Source: Aggregicoccus sp. 17bor-14 (GTDB lineage Bacteria; Myxococcota; Myxococcia; Myxococcales; Myxococcaceae). Taken from it: DNA of 64,000 nucleotides. The notes beneath the pieces were generated by a model. The model saw only the letters and a list, made by a program, of their open reading frames with translations. It searched no databases and was not told where the DNA came from. The stretch is taken from contig NZ_VJZZ01000004.1 in assembly GCF_009659535.1 (NCBI RefSeq), positions 310,001-374,000 on the forward strand, read 5' to 3'. A program made the position numbers and the translations under genes. Of this stretch, positions 1 through 10,336 are shown piece after piece. Positions within the stretch are counted from its first letter, which is position 1. Every line of letters begins with the position of its first letter.

Positions 1-923
1 GCACCCGTCAGCAGGTCGCTGAAGGAGACGGCGAGCAGGTACAGCCCGCCGTGGCCGTCGAGCGCCACCGCGAGGGGCCCGTCGATGTCCGGCGTGCGCA
101 GCTGCCGCGTCCACGTCCGCGCGTGGTCCGGGCCGAAGCGGGTGAGGAACACGTCGGTACTGCCGGCGCCCTCCCCCTCCATGCCGCCCATGGTGGCGCC
201 CGCGACGTAGAGCGCGCCGTCCGGCCCCCTCGCGAGCGGGTGGCCCCAGTCGTCTGCCTCCGTGCCGTAGACGCTGCGCCACAGCAGCTGCCCCTGCGCA
301 TCGAGGCAGTCGAGCGTGGCCTCGGTGCCGCCGCGCGGCTCGGGCGCGGGCGCTCCGAGGCTGCCGGTCCCTGCCACCGAGCCTCCGGAGAGGCACACCT
401 GGCCGTCGTCGCCGAGCGCGACGCCCATGCCGAGGTCCGTGCCCGGCCCTCCCTGCTGGCGCGTCCAGCGCAGGCTGCCGTCCGCGCCGTAGCGCGCGGC
501 GTAGAGGTCTCCTTCCGGAGAGGCGCTGCGTCCCGGGAGCGCGCCCTGCGCGGTGCCCACCAGCACGGCGTCGCCCGCCGCATCCACCGCGAGGTCCGCG
601 AGCGTGTCCGCCTCGGGAGAGCCCAGCTGGCGCACCCACGCGGGGCGCCCGTCCGTCCCGAGCCTCAGGAGGAATGCGTCCTCCGCACCCTGCGCGCCCT
701 CCGGCGCACCCTCGAAGCGGCCGCGCGTGGTCCCCGCCACGTACACGTGGCAGGCCGCATCCACGCCGAGCGCCACGCCCACGTCGTCCTCCGCCGTGCC
801 CAGCTGCAGCTCGGACCAGGTGACGCGCGCGCAGACCGGCTCCGCCTCGCCCCCGGCGCAGCCGAGCAGCGCGAGCGCGAGCCCCGCTGCCACGCCTCGA
901 AGCGCTCCATCGTGGGCTGCCAT
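1..923 (-). CDS. SBBP-type beta-propeller lipoprotein (C-terminus beyond left edge)
   Basis: Reading leftward from ATG at 923, the frame stays open to the window edge (about 307 residues seen), so the 3' end is missing. The N-terminus has a hydrophobic stretch ending LALALLGC, a lipobox with Cys22, so it is probably an exported lipoprotein. The rest is built of repeats of about 50 residues of the form 'GT..DD.G..VAVD..G..YVAG.T.G...D.FL.R.....W.RQ.G', typical of SBBP/YCF48-like beta-propeller proteins common in myxobacteria. The function is unknown; such proteins are usually cell-surface or secreted. It has no operon partner in the window. I am confident of the frame because repeat periodicity and codon bias agree; other open frames here are antisense or shifted. 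Confidence 0.8.
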   Translation of the reverse strand, partial: MAAHDGALRGVAAGLALALLGCAGGEAEPVCARVTWSELQLGTAEDDVGVALGVDAACHVYVAGTTRGRFEGAPEGAQGAEDAFLLRLGTDGRPAWVRQLGSPEADTLADLAVDAAGDAVLVGTAQGALPGRSASPEGDLYAARYGADGSLRWTRQQGGPGTDLGMGVALGDDGQVCLSGGSVAGTGSLGAPAPEPRGGTEATLDCLDAQGQLLWRSVYGTEADDWGHPLARGPDGALYVAGATMGGMEGEGAGSTDVFLTRFGPDHARTWTRQLRTPDIDGPLAVALDGHGGLYLLAVSFSDLLTG

Positions 924-1086
924 GACGTCCCCCCTCTTGCTCCGGCCCTGCGATGCGCCCGCACCCTGTCGCCACCGGGGTGACGGCGGCGTGACGCGCG
1001 CCCCAGCTTCCCGAAAGAGGGACCCAAGAGCGAGTGGGCCCTCACGGTGGCGCTCGCCCTGCGCATCTTCCGGTGGGGGTAGCCGC

Positions 1087-1608
1087 CTACTCGAAGAGCA
1101 AGTCCATCCGCTCTCCGTCGGAGAGCCGCTCGGGCGGCTTCTGCTCGATGCGGCCCACGAGCGCCGCAGAGCGCGCCTTGCAGACGCTGCGAAGGTCGTA
1201 GGCGATGGGGAAGATCTCCTTCGGCTTCAGCTTCAGGAAACGCGCGAGCGCTGCGGGGCCGCGCTCAGCCGCGTCGAAGTCGAAGTAGCGCGCGAGGTGG
1301 AAGGTGCGGCCATCGCGCGGCACCGAGAGCATGATGAACTGCTGCGTCTGGCGCGGGCTCTTCACGCTCACGTTAGACAGAGTGGCGAAGACCCGGGTCC
1401 CGTTCGCCAGGGTCACCTCGGTCGCCACGATCCGTCCATCCAGGTGGGTCACGGGAAGCTTCTGGACGGCGCGCATCATGGTTTCGCTGTCGCCGTCGCT
1501 CTCCTCGTTCGTGAACTCCCAGACGGGGAACGCGCGCAGGTCATCGGGCGTCAGCTCGCTGACGTCCTTCGTCGGCGCGCGGGGCTTCTTGGCGGGAGCC
1601 TTGGGCAT
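1087..1608 (-). CDS. Hypothetical protein, 173 aa
   Basis: The ATG start gives a soluble protein with a Lys/Pro/Ala-rich N-terminus (PKAPAKKPRAPTK) and then a compact globular-looking domain (residues about 20-173). It has no signal peptide or membrane segment. The middle contains the phrases ATEVTLANGTRVFATLSNVS and FHLARYFDFD, suggesting beta strands. I do not recognise a family. It lies 25 bp upstream of the convergently unrelated CBS gene on the same strand and could be followed by read-through into it. Codon use matches the neighbours, so I take it as a real gene. Confidence 0.7.
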   Translation of the reverse strand: MPKAPAKKPRAPTKDVSELTPDDLRAFPVWEFTNEESDGDSETMMRAVQKLPVTHLDGRIVATEVTLANGTRVFATLSNVSVKSPRQTQQFIMLSVPRDGRTFHLARYFDFDAAERGPAALARFLKLKPKEIFPIAYDLRSVCKARSAALVGRIEQKPPERLSDGERMDLLFE

Positions 1609-1633
1609 GAGCCCAAGCCTCCCACAGGAGGGC

Positions 1634-2686
1634 CTAGAAGCGGCTCCAGAACGAGCGGCGCGAGGAGATGCGCTCGAGGGCCTGCTGCAGCTCCTCGTCC
1701 TGGTCGGCGCGGTTGGCCACGTCCGCCATGGCGATGATGCCGAGCAGTCGGTCCTCGCGGTCCACCACGGGCACGCGGCGCACCTGGTGACGGCCCATCA
1801 GCTCGATGACCTCCACGAGCGAGGTCTCCGGGGTGACGGCGTGCACGTCGTCCGTCATCACCTCCTTCACCCGGAACTGCTCGGGGCTGCGCTGGTCGGT
1901 GAAGGCGCGCACCACCAGGTCGCGGTCGGTGACGAGCCCCAGCAGCCGCCCGCCCGGGTCCACCACCGGCACCACGCCCACGTTCTCGTCGCGCATGAGG
2001 CGCGCGGCCTCCTGCAGGCTGCTGTCGCGGCTCACGGTGCGGGGGCTGCGGGTCATGACCTCCTGCGCGGTGAGCGGCTCGCGCTGCCAGCGCCGCGGCA
2101 CGCTGCCCTCCTCGCGCAGGCCCCGGGACCCCGAGGTGAACGCGTGCCCCGGAGCCTCGGACCCACCTCGCCCGCCGCGGCGCAGCTGCTCCACGAGGCG
2201 CGCCTCCTCGGCCGCCATGCGCTCCACGCGCTCGCGCCCCGCGAACGCCGTGGCGAAGCCCGCGCGCGTGGGCGCGCTCGCGTAGAAGTCGCCCCCCTCG
2301 TCCAGGCGCCCCGGGGAGGGGCTGCGCTCGCGCAGCTCGGCGCGGTCGCGCCCGGCGCGGTTCGGGTCCGGCTCCCAGGGCTGCTCCCCGTGCCAGCCCC
2401 CGCCCCAGCGCTCCAGCTCCGCGGCGCGGCCCTCGGGCGGGCGCGGCTCGTACGAGAGCGTGGGCGTGAGCAGGCGCAGGCTCGCGGCGCGGTGGAAGCG
2501 GCCCTGGCGCGCCTCGGGCTCCTCGTCGCGGTCCTGCCGGTAGCCGGTGAGGTCCGAGCGGCTGCGCTCGGCGCTGCCCGGAGGCGTCAGCTCGGGCGCA
2601 CGGGGCACCTCGCCCTGCCGCTCCGGCGCCACCCCGCGCCGCTGCAGGTCCCGCTCGTTGCCGTTTCCGTTGTCACGCCAGGCCAT
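1634..2686 (-). CDS. CBS-domain protein with long disordered Arg-rich N-terminus
   Basis: This is a 350-residue protein. The start at ATG 2686 is preceded by AGGAGGGTG, an excellent ribosome binding site, so I prefer it to a longer frame. Residues about 1-205 are low complexity, rich in Arg, Glu, Gly and Pro, and probably disordered. Residues about 215-335 hold two CBS motifs (EVMTRSPRTVS...VGVVPVVD..GRLLGLVTDRDL and EVMTDDVHAVTPETSL...VRRVPVVDREDRLLGIIAMADV). CBS pairs bind adenine nucleotides and usually act as energy or stress sensors. No catalytic domain is attached, so the partner or output is unknown. Confidence 0.85.
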   Translation of the reverse strand: MAWRDNGNGNERDLQRRGVAPERQGEVPRAPELTPPGSAERSRSDLTGYRQDRDEEPEARQGRFHRAASLRLLTPTLSYEPRPPEGRAAELERWGGGWHGEQPWEPDPNRAGRDRAELRERSPSPGRLDEGGDFYASAPTRAGFATAFAGRERVERMAAEEARLVEQLRRGGRGGSEAPGHAFTSGSRGLREEGSVPRRWQREPLTAQEVMTRSPRTVSRDSSLQEAARLMRDENVGVVPVVDPGGRLLGLVTDRDLVVRAFTDQRSPEQFRVKEVMTDDVHAVTPETSLVEVIELMGRHQVRRVPVVDREDRLLGIIAMADVANRADQDEELQQALERISSRRSFWSRF

Positions 2687-2777
2687 GGGCACACCCTCCT
2701 GGCGCCTACGCTTTCCACGGAGCGGGTCCGGGGCCACCGCGGGTGCGAGCGCAGCGCCCGCCTGCCCGCTGGACAGG

Positions 2778-3623
2778 CTAGCGCTGACCCCAGTGCAGCT
2801 TCTGCCGGAGGATGGAGAAGTACGCGACCTTGGGGTTGCGCACGAGGTTCACCCGGTTGGGCGAGCGCTCCACCTCGAGGATGTCCCCGCCCTGCAGCCC
2901 GTGGCCGGTCTGCCCGTCCAGGGTGAGGTAGGTGTCCGCGGTGTTCGGCCCCAGCTCGATGCGCACCAGCCGCTCGGCGGGCACCACGATGGAGCGCTGG
3001 GTGAGGGCGTGGCTGCAGATGGGCGAGAGCACCATGCAGTCCACCGAGGGGTGGACGATGGGGCCGCCGGCGGAGAGCGAGTACGCGGTGGAGCCGGTGG
3101 GCGTGGCGACGATGACGCCGTCGCTCTTGTAGGTGGTGATGTAGACGCCGTCGATGCTCGCGTGGTGGTCCCCGATGCGCGCGAGGGCCCCCTTGTTGAT
3201 GACCACGTCGTTGAGCACCTCGTCCTCGAGGCAGAGCTTGCCCGCGCGCACCAGCCGGCAGCGCAGCTTCATGCGCGAGTCCACCCGGAAGCGCCCCGCG
3301 AGCACCTCGTCGAGCTGCTCGAAGAGCCCCTCCACCGGCACCTCGGTCATGAAGCCGAGGCTGCCCAGGTTGACGCCCAGGATGGGTACGCCCCGGCCGC
3401 CCAGCAGGCGTGCGGCGTGGATGAGGGTGCCGTCCCCGCCCAGCACCACCGCGAGGTCGGCGCGCGAGGCGAGCTCCCGGTCCTCCACGCGCGGCCAGCC
3501 CAGCGCGTGCGCGAGGGCGCGCTCGGCGAGCAGGGTGAGCTGCGGGTAGCGCTCGCGCAGCTGCAGCGCGAGCTGCGCCGCCTCCGGCTTGTCCTTCTTC
3601 GCGATGAGGGCCAGGGTCTGCAC
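2778..3623 (-). CDS. nadK: NAD kinase
   Basis: This cytosolic enzyme phosphorylates NAD to NADP using ATP or polyphosphate. The diagnostic GGDGT motif is present (AVVLGGDGTLIHAA), as are the NAD-kinase signatures GSLGFMTE, NDVVINKG, the substrate loop TPTGSTAYSLSAGGPI and a C-terminal LDGQ. I start at GTG 3623 (281 aa, normal for the family); a longer in-frame ATG at 3737 would add about 38 Arg-rich residues and overlap the divergent rarA start, so it is unlikely. It is transcribed divergently from rarA across about 112 bp that should hold both promoters, though no convincing -35/-10 pair stands out. Confidence 0.93.
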   Translation of the reverse strand: MQTLALIAKKDKPEAAQLALQLRERYPQLTLLAERALAHALGWPRVEDRELASRADLAVVLGGDGTLIHAARLLGGRGVPILGVNLGSLGFMTEVPVEGLFEQLDEVLAGRFRVDSRMKLRCRLVRAGKLCLEDEVLNDVVINKGALARIGDHHASIDGVYITTYKSDGVIVATPTGSTAYSLSAGGPIVHPSVDCMVLSPICSHALTQRSIVVPAERLVRIELGPNTADTYLTLDGQTGHGLQGGDILEVERSPNRVNLVRNPKVAYFSILRQKLHWGQR

Positions 3624-3735
3624 GGTCAGCGGCAGTCTTAATCCACCCGCCCCCGGCCCGCCTCCCCTTTCCCGGTGGACAGCCCGGGCACTGTCCCTGC
3701 GCAGACGGTGGGACGGGCGCGTTATAGGAGGGGGC

Positions 3736-5067
3736 ATGGACCTCTTCGATCACGCGGGCCAGAAGGAGCAGGAGGCCACGGCCCCGCTCGCCGAGCGCAT
3801 GCGGCCCACCACCCTGGACGACTTCGTGGGCCAGGAGCACCTCACCGGCGAGGGGCGCTTCCTGCGCCGCGCCATCACCCAGGACCAGGTGCCCTCGCTC
3901 ATCCTCTGGGGGCCGCCCGGCACCGGGAAGACCACGCTCGCGCGCGTCATCGCGCAGAGCACCGGCAGCGCCTTCGAGTCCCTGTCCGCGGTGCTCGGCG
4001 GGGTGAAGGAGATCCGCGAGACGGTGGCGCGCGCCCAGGAGCGCCGGCGCATGCACCGCACCCGCACCCTGCTCTTCATCGACGAGATCCACCGCTTCAA
4101 CAAGGCGCAGCAGGACGCGCTGCTGCCCCACGTGGAGAAGGGCACGGTGACGCTGATCGGCGCCACCACCGAGAACCCCTCCTTCGAGGTCAACGCCGCG
4201 CTCCTCAGCCGCTGCCGCGTGGTGACCCTGCGCGGGCTCGAGGAGGAGGAGCTGGTGCGCGTGATGCGCCGCGCGATGGAGAGCCCCAAGGGGCTCGCGG
4301 GCCGGGTGCAGGTGGACGAGGAGGCGCTGAACTTCATCGCCCAGGCGGCCGGCGGAGACGCGCGCAAGGCGCTCACCGCGCTGGAGGTGGCCGCGGGGCA
4401 CGCGGGCGCGCACGTCACGCGCGAGGCCGCCGAGGAGGCGCTGCAACAGAAGACCCTGCTCTACGACAAGGGGGGCGAGGAGCACTACAACGTGGTCAGC
4501 GCCTTCATCAAGAGCATGCGCGGCTCGGACGTGGACGCCGCGCTCTACTGGATGACGCGCATGCTCGAGGCCGGAGAGGACCCGGTGTTCCTCTTCCGCC
4601 GCATGGTCATCTTCGCCTCCGAGGACGTGGGAAACGCGGACCCGCGCGCGCTGGGCGTGGCGGTGGACGCGCTGCACGCCTTCCAGCTGATGGGCCTGCC
4701 CGAGGGGGCGCTGCCGCTCACCCAGGCGGTGACCTACCTGGCGCTCGCGCCCAAGAGCAACGCGGTCATCACCGCGTACGGCGCGGCGCGCGCCGCCGTG
4801 ACGCAGGAGGGCGCGCTCCCCGTGCCCCTGCACCTGCGCAACGCCCCCACCCAGCTGATGAAGGGCATGGGCTACGGCGGCGGGTACAAGTACCCGCACA
4901 ACTTCGAGGGCAACTACGTGCCCGAGGACTACCTGCCCGAGGCGCTCAAGGCGCGCCGCTTCTACACGCCGAGCAGCAACGGCTTCGAGGCCCAGATGCG
5001 GCAGCGCTACGAGGAGATCCAGCGCGTGCTCGCGGCGCGGCCGCGGGAGCCGGGGGAGGAGGGCTAG
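3736..5067 (+). CDS. rarA: Replication-associated recombination protein A (AAA+ ATPase)
   Basis: RarA/MgsA (WRNIP1 family) is a clamp-loader-like AAA+ ATPase acting at stalled replication forks. The protein is 443 aa. It has LILWGPPGTGKTTLAR (Walker A), LLFIDEIHRFNKAQQDALLP (Walker B and the family hallmark HRFNK), the sensor IGATTENPSFEVN and the C-terminal tetramerisation domain with KGMGYGGGYKYPHNF...YLPE. The ATG at 3736 follows AGGAGGGGGC. An N-terminal MDLFDHA resembles the SSB/clamp-interacting tips seen in the family. It is divergent from nadK. Confidence 0.96.
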   Translation: MDLFDHAGQKEQEATAPLAERMRPTTLDDFVGQEHLTGEGRFLRRAITQDQVPSLILWGPPGTGKTTLARVIAQSTGSAFESLSAVLGGVKEIRETVARAQERRRMHRTRTLLFIDEIHRFNKAQQDALLPHVEKGTVTLIGATTENPSFEVNAALLSRCRVVTLRGLEEEELVRVMRRAMESPKGLAGRVQVDEEALNFIAQAAGGDARKALTALEVAAGHAGAHVTREAAEEALQQKTLLYDKGGEEHYNVVSAFIKSMRGSDVDAALYWMTRMLEAGEDPVFLFRRMVIFASEDVGNADPRALGVAVDALHAFQLMGLPEGALPLTQAVTYLALAPKSNAVITAYGAARAAVTQEGALPVPLHLRNAPTQLMKGMGYGGGYKYPHNFEGNYVPEDYLPEALKARRFYTPSSNGFEAQMRQRYEEIQRVLAARPREPGEEG

Positions 5068-5094
5068 CCCCTCTCCCGGGCGAGGACTCCGGAC

Positions 5095-6534
<1,440 letters not shown>

Positions 6535-6559
6535 GGCTGTTGGTTCCGGGAGTGCGGCT

Positions 6560-8170
6560 TCAGACCTGCGATACGGGAGGTGGCGACAGGGTCGACACCT
6601 TGAGGGGGATGGGGAGGTAGACGGTGAAGCGCGTGCCCTTGCCGAGCTCCGTCTCCACCTGGAAGGTGCCGCCGTGGTCCTCCACGATGCGGTACGCGAT
6701 GGAGAGCCCGAGGCCGGTGCCCTCGCCGGGCGGCTTGGTGGTGAAGGAGGGCTCGAAGATGCGCGGCAGGTGCTTGCTGTCGATGCCGCTGCCGGTGTCC
6801 GTCACCCGCACGAAGACGCGCTCGAGCTCCTGGCCGGTCTCGACCGTGAGCTGCCCCTCCTGCCGGGGCAGCGCGTAGAGGCCGTTCTGCAGCAGGTTGA
6901 GCACCACCTGGCCCAGCTGGCCCGGGTCGCCGTGGACCTCGGGCAGGCCGCAGGCGAGCTTCAGCTCCAGCTTCGCGCGGGGGTTGCTCTTGAGCTGCGC
7001 CTTGAAGAGCACGGTGGCGTCCTCGCAGCAGCGGCTGATGTCGAAGGGGCGGCGGTCCTCGTCCCGGCTGCGGCGGCTGAACTTGAGGAGGCTGTCCACG
7101 ATGCGCTTGCAGCGCAGCGCGCTCTCCTCGATGAGCGAGAGGCTCTCCATGTCCTCGGCGGTGCGCCCCGCGTCGCGCTTCATCAGCTGGCTGAAGGCGA
7201 GGATGCCGCCCAGGGGGTTGTTGATCTCGTGCGCGACCCCGCCGGCGAGCTGGCCCACCGCGGCCATCTTCTCGCTCTCCACCAGGCGGCGCGTCATCTC
7301 GCGCTCGTCGGTGATGTCGCGGTAGGTGCACACGGTGCGGTCCCCGTTGGGCATGGGGTACGCGCTGACGGCGTAGGTGCGCCCGGCGTGCTGCACCTCG
7401 GAGCGCTCGCCCTTGCCGCTCGCGCGCACGGCCGGCACGGGGCAGCCCTCGCAGGGGCGCTCGCGGCCGAACAGCGCCTGGTGGCAGGGCACCTCGGTGG
7501 GCAGCGCGGTGACGGGGCGACCCGCGAGCGCCGCGTAGGCGCGGTTCGCGCGGCGCACCGTGCGGTCGCTCTCGCGCACGATCGCCATGGGCTGCTCGAT
7601 GGAGTCGAAGGACAGCTCCCACTCGCGCTTGGCCACGCTGAGCAGGTGCGTGCGCAGCGCGACGCGCGTCTCCAGGTCCGCGTTGAGGTGGTGCAGCGCC
7701 TCGTTCTGGTCCTGGGTGACGCGGTAGAGACGCTCGTTCTCGGCGAGCAGCGCGTGCTGCTCGAAGGCGCTCTTCACCGTGAGCACCAGGTGGCTGTCGC
7801 TCCAGGGCTTGGCCACGAAGCGGAAGATCTCGGAGCAGTTGATGGCCTCCTCGATCGCCTGCTGGTCCGCCTGCCCGGTGAGCAGGATGCGCTGCGTGCG
7901 GGGGCTGCGCTCCTTCACCCGGGAGAGGAAGTCCACCCCGTTCATGCCGGGCATGCGGAAGTCGGAGATGACCACCTCGGGCGAGAAGCGCTCGAGCAGC
8001 GCGAGGCCCGTCTCCGCGTCCAGCGCCGTCTCGATGACCCAGTCCCCCCGCCGCAGCACCCGGCGGATGGACTTGAGGATGTTCTCCTCGTCGTCCACGA
8101 GCAGCAGGCGGCCCTTGCTCGAGCCGGGGGCCGCCACGGGCGCATCTGTCAGGGGTGCAGCCGGGTTCAC
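6560..8170 (-). CDS. Hybrid sensor histidine kinase (REC-PAS-HisKA-HATPase)
   Basis: With the GTG start at 8170 (preceded by GGAGCGAGG) the protein has 536 residues. It carries an N-terminal receiver domain with D70 as likely phospho-acceptor, a coiled linker, a PAS domain (about 190-290) with a clustered cysteine motif (CHQALFGRERPCEGCP), a HisKA box VAHEINNPLGG with His near 311, and a HATPase domain with DTGSGID and GEGTGLGLS. No transmembrane segment is visible, so it is a cytosolic kinase that may receive phosphate from another kinase through its REC domain. It is the upstream partner of the NtrC-type regulator. An in-frame ATG at 8311 exists but has no supporting ribosome binding site and would place coding sequence over the promoter. 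Confidence 0.92.
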   Translation of the reverse strand: MNPAAPLTDAPVAAPGSSKGRLLLVDDEENILKSIRRVLRRGDWVIETALDAETGLALLERFSPEVVISDFRMPGMNGVDFLSRVKERSPRTQRILLTGQADQQAIEEAINCSEIFRFVAKPWSDSHLVLTVKSAFEQHALLAENERLYRVTQDQNEALHHLNADLETRVALRTHLLSVAKREWELSFDSIEQPMAIVRESDRTVRRANRAYAALAGRPVTALPTEVPCHQALFGRERPCEGCPVPAVRASGKGERSEVQHAGRTYAVSAYPMPNGDRTVCTYRDITDEREMTRRLVESEKMAAVGQLAGGVAHEINNPLGGILAFSQLMKRDAGRTAEDMESLSLIEESALRCKRIVDSLLKFSRRSRDEDRRPFDISRCCEDATVLFKAQLKSNPRAKLELKLACGLPEVHGDPGQLGQVVLNLLQNGLYALPRQEGQLTVETGQELERVFVRVTDTGSGIDSKHLPRIFEPSFTTKPPGEGTGLGLSIAYRIVEDHGGTFQVETELGKGTRFTVYLPIPLKVSTLSPPPVSQV

Positions 8171-8206
8171 GCGCGGGGCCTCGCTCCGAAGTCCGCCCAG
8201 AACAAC

Positions 8207-8222
8207 TGCAACCCGCCTGCCA
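8207..8222 (-). promoter_or_regulatory. Candidate sigma-54 promoter of the kinase/regulator operon
   Basis: On the minus strand the sequence reads TGGCAGGCGGGTTGCA. It has GG and GC separated by exactly 10 bases and matches the sigma-54 consensus (TGGCAYR-N4-TTGCW) at every defined position but one. Transcription would begin about 12 bases further left, giving a leader of roughly 25 nt before the GTG at 8170. Because the second gene of the operon is itself a sigma-54 activator, autoregulation is plausible. Confidence 0.65.
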
Positions 8223-8362
8223 CTTCCGCAGGTTCCCCCTTTGATGCCAAGGGGTTGAATTACCGGGTGTTTCCGTACCTGAGGAACAGGCGCTACCGGG
8301 TCAGCGCGCACCCAGGGTCGGCTTTCAGGTCATTTTCGACCCGGGCCGGCGTGTCGGGGGGG

Positions 8363-9406
8363 TCAGCCAGCCCTGGCTGGAGGCTCGGCGAGCAGGCTCA
8401 CCTGGGAGGCGAGGCAGACGCGGTTTCGCCCCTCGCGCTTGGCGCGGTAGAGCGCCTCGTCCGCGGCGCGGAACAGCTGCTCGGCGCTGCCGATGGAGCG
8501 GTGCGGCAGGGCGCTCACCCCCACCGAGGCGGTGACCCGCAGCGGGGGCACCGGCGCGCCGGCGGGCTGCGCAGCGGCCTCGAGCGCCACGGCGAGCGCG
8601 CCCACGTCGCGCAGGATGCGCTCGGCGACCGTGAGCGAGCCGCCCACGGAGGTGTGCGGCAGCAGCACCGCGAACTCCTCGCCGCCGTAGCGCGCGAGCA
8701 GGTCCGTGTCGCGCACGCTCTGGCGCAGCGCCCCGGAGACCTCGCGCAGCACCCGGTCTCCGGCGAGGTGGCCGTGCCGGTCGTTCACCGCCTTGAAGTG
8801 GTCCAGGTCCACCAGGATGAGCGAGAGCGGGTCGCCGTAGCGCTGGGCGCGGCGGAACTCCTCGCGCAGCCGCTCCTGGAAGTGGCGGTGGTTGTGGACC
8901 TGGGTCAGCCCGTCCGTGGTGGAGAGCTTCTGCAGCTCGGCCGCCTGGGCGGTGAGCGCGTCGATGCGCCGCTTCGTCTCGAGGCAGCGCTCCACGCGCG
9001 CGAGCAGCGCCTCGGCGTCCCAGGGCTTGGGCAGGAAGTCGTCGGCGCCCAGGCGCAGCGCGGCGAGCCGGGTCTCGCGGTCCCCGCGCGCCGTGAGCAC
9101 CAGCACCGGCACGTGGCGCAGCCGCTCGCTCGCGCGCAGCATGCGCAGGACCTGCAGCCCGTCCATCCCGGGCAGCCCGAGGTCCAGGATGACGAGGTCG
9201 ACCCCTGCACCCGCGCTCGCGAGCCGCAGCGCCTCGGCGCCGTCCGCCGCGCTGCGGGTGCCCACGCCCGCGCCGGCGAGCACCGCCGCGAGCCCCTCCT
9301 GGGCGGCGCGCGAGTCGTCGACGATCAGGACCGCCCCGGGCAGGACGGTGGCGGACGCCGTGACCTGCAACTGCAGCGACTTCGGGCTGACTGGCTCTGC
9401 GCTCAC
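8363..9406 (-). CDS. Response regulator with GGDEF domain (diguanylate cyclase)
   Basis: This 347-aa protein of the PleD/WspR kind makes cyclic di-GMP from two GTP when its receiver is phosphorylated. The REC domain covers residues about 25-145 with phospho-acceptor D75. The GGDEF domain (about 165-335) has the intact active-site motif GGEEF at 241-245 and a product-inhibition I-site RDTD at 232-235, five residues upstream. It is soluble. It has its own transcription unit next to the kinase operon. Cyclic di-GMP controls exopolysaccharide and motility in myxobacteria, so a link with the polysaccharide locus 14 kb away is conceivable but unproven. Confidence 0.95.
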   Translation of the reverse strand: MSAEPVSPKSLQLQVTASATVLPGAVLIVDDSRAAQEGLAAVLAGAGVGTRSAADGAEALRLASAGAGVDLVILDLGLPGMDGLQVLRMLRASERLRHVPVLVLTARGDRETRLAALRLGADDFLPKPWDAEALLARVERCLETKRRIDALTAQAAELQKLSTTDGLTQVHNHRHFQERLREEFRRAQRYGDPLSLILVDLDHFKAVNDRHGHLAGDRVLREVSGALRQSVRDTDLLARYGGEEFAVLLPHTSVGGSLTVAERILRDVGALAVALEAAAQPAGAPVPPLRVTASVGVSALPHRSIGSAEQLFRAADEALYRAKREGRNRVCLASQVSLLAEPPARAG

Positions 9407-9525
9407 GCGGTGCTCCCCCGTTCCACGGGCGAGAGCCTAGCAGAGCGAGCCGGTTGCCAGCCCACTCCCCCCTCTGCTACCCACTGCCCGCGCCGTCCTG
9501 CGTGCACCGCCGAGGAGTCACCGCC

Positions 9526-10323
9526 GTGTCGAAATCCCCCAGCATCAGCCTTTTCTTTCCGGCTTGGAACGAGGAGGACTACGTGGAGCGTGCGGTGCAG
9601 CGCGCGCTCGCGGTGCTGCCGCGCCTCACGGACGACTTCGAGATCATCGTGGTGAACGACGCGAGCACGGACCGCACGAAGGAGCTCGCCGAGGCGCTCG
9701 CCGCGCGCCACCCGCAGGTGCGGGTCATCACGCACGCGCAGAACCTGAAGCTGGGCGGCGCGATGCGCACCGGCTTCAGCGCCTCGACGAAGGACGTGGT
9801 CGTGTACTCGGACATGGACCTGCCCTTCGACCTGCAGGAGCTCGAGCGGGCGCTGCACCTGATGAGCTACCTGGAGGCGGACATGATCTGCGCGTTCCGC
9901 TTCGATCGCACGAGCGAGGGCTTCAAGCGCATCGTCTACTCGTTCGCCTACAACCTGCTCATCCGCAACCTCTTCGACATCCCGATCAAGGACGTGAACT
10001 TCAGCTTCAAGGTCGTGCACCGCCGCGTGCTCGAGGCCGTGGAGCTCAAGAGCCAGGGCTCCTTCATCGACGCGGAGCTGGTGACCAAGGCCATCCACAA
10101 GGGCTTCCGCGTGTTCCAGATGGGCGTGGACTACTTCCCGCGCACCCGCGGCGTGAGCACGCTGGCGAGCCCCTCGGTGATCAAGAAGATGCTGCAGGAG
10201 CTGTGGCAGCTGTACCCGGAGACGCGCCGGCCCGGCATGCCCGAGCACCCGGTGCGCCTGCCCGCGCGCGTGACGCCCCTGTCGGCCGCGGCGCGCCAGC
10301 CTCCCAAGTCGCACCACGGCTAG
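9526..10323 (+). CDS. Family 2 glycosyltransferase, polyprenyl-phosphate sugar transferase type
   Basis: The GTG start at 9526 follows CGAGGAG. The 265-aa protein opens with SLFFPAWNEEDYVERAV, has the nucleotide-sugar elements VNDASTDRT and YSDMDLPFD (a DXD-like site), and resembles DPM1-type polyprenyl-phosphate mannose/glucose synthases in length and in lacking transmembrane segments. The last about 35 residues are Pro/Ala-rich. It is followed after 13 bp by a ChbG-family deacetylase gene, so the two are probably co-transcribed. A GT-C membrane transferase nearby (12354-13481) is the sort of enzyme that would use a polyprenyl-linked sugar donor. Confidence 0.85.
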   Translation: MSKSPSISLFFPAWNEEDYVERAVQRALAVLPRLTDDFEIIVVNDASTDRTKELAEALAARHPQVRVITHAQNLKLGGAMRTGFSASTKDVVVYSDMDLPFDLQELERALHLMSYLEADMICAFRFDRTSEGFKRIVYSFAYNLLIRNLFDIPIKDVNFSFKVVHRRVLEAVELKSQGSFIDAELVTKAIHKGFRVFQMGVDYFPRTRGVSTLASPSVIKKMLQELWQLYPETRRPGMPEHPVRLPARVTPLSAAARQPPKSHHG

Positions 10324-10336
10324 GGCGGGCACGCGC

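Noticed and set aside
5068-5094. CCCCTCTCCCGGGCGAGGA between rarA and the regulator gene as another palindromic repeat copy
   Set aside because: It lacks the second arm GGGAGAGGG and the GGGGTGAGGG tail, so similarity may be chance.
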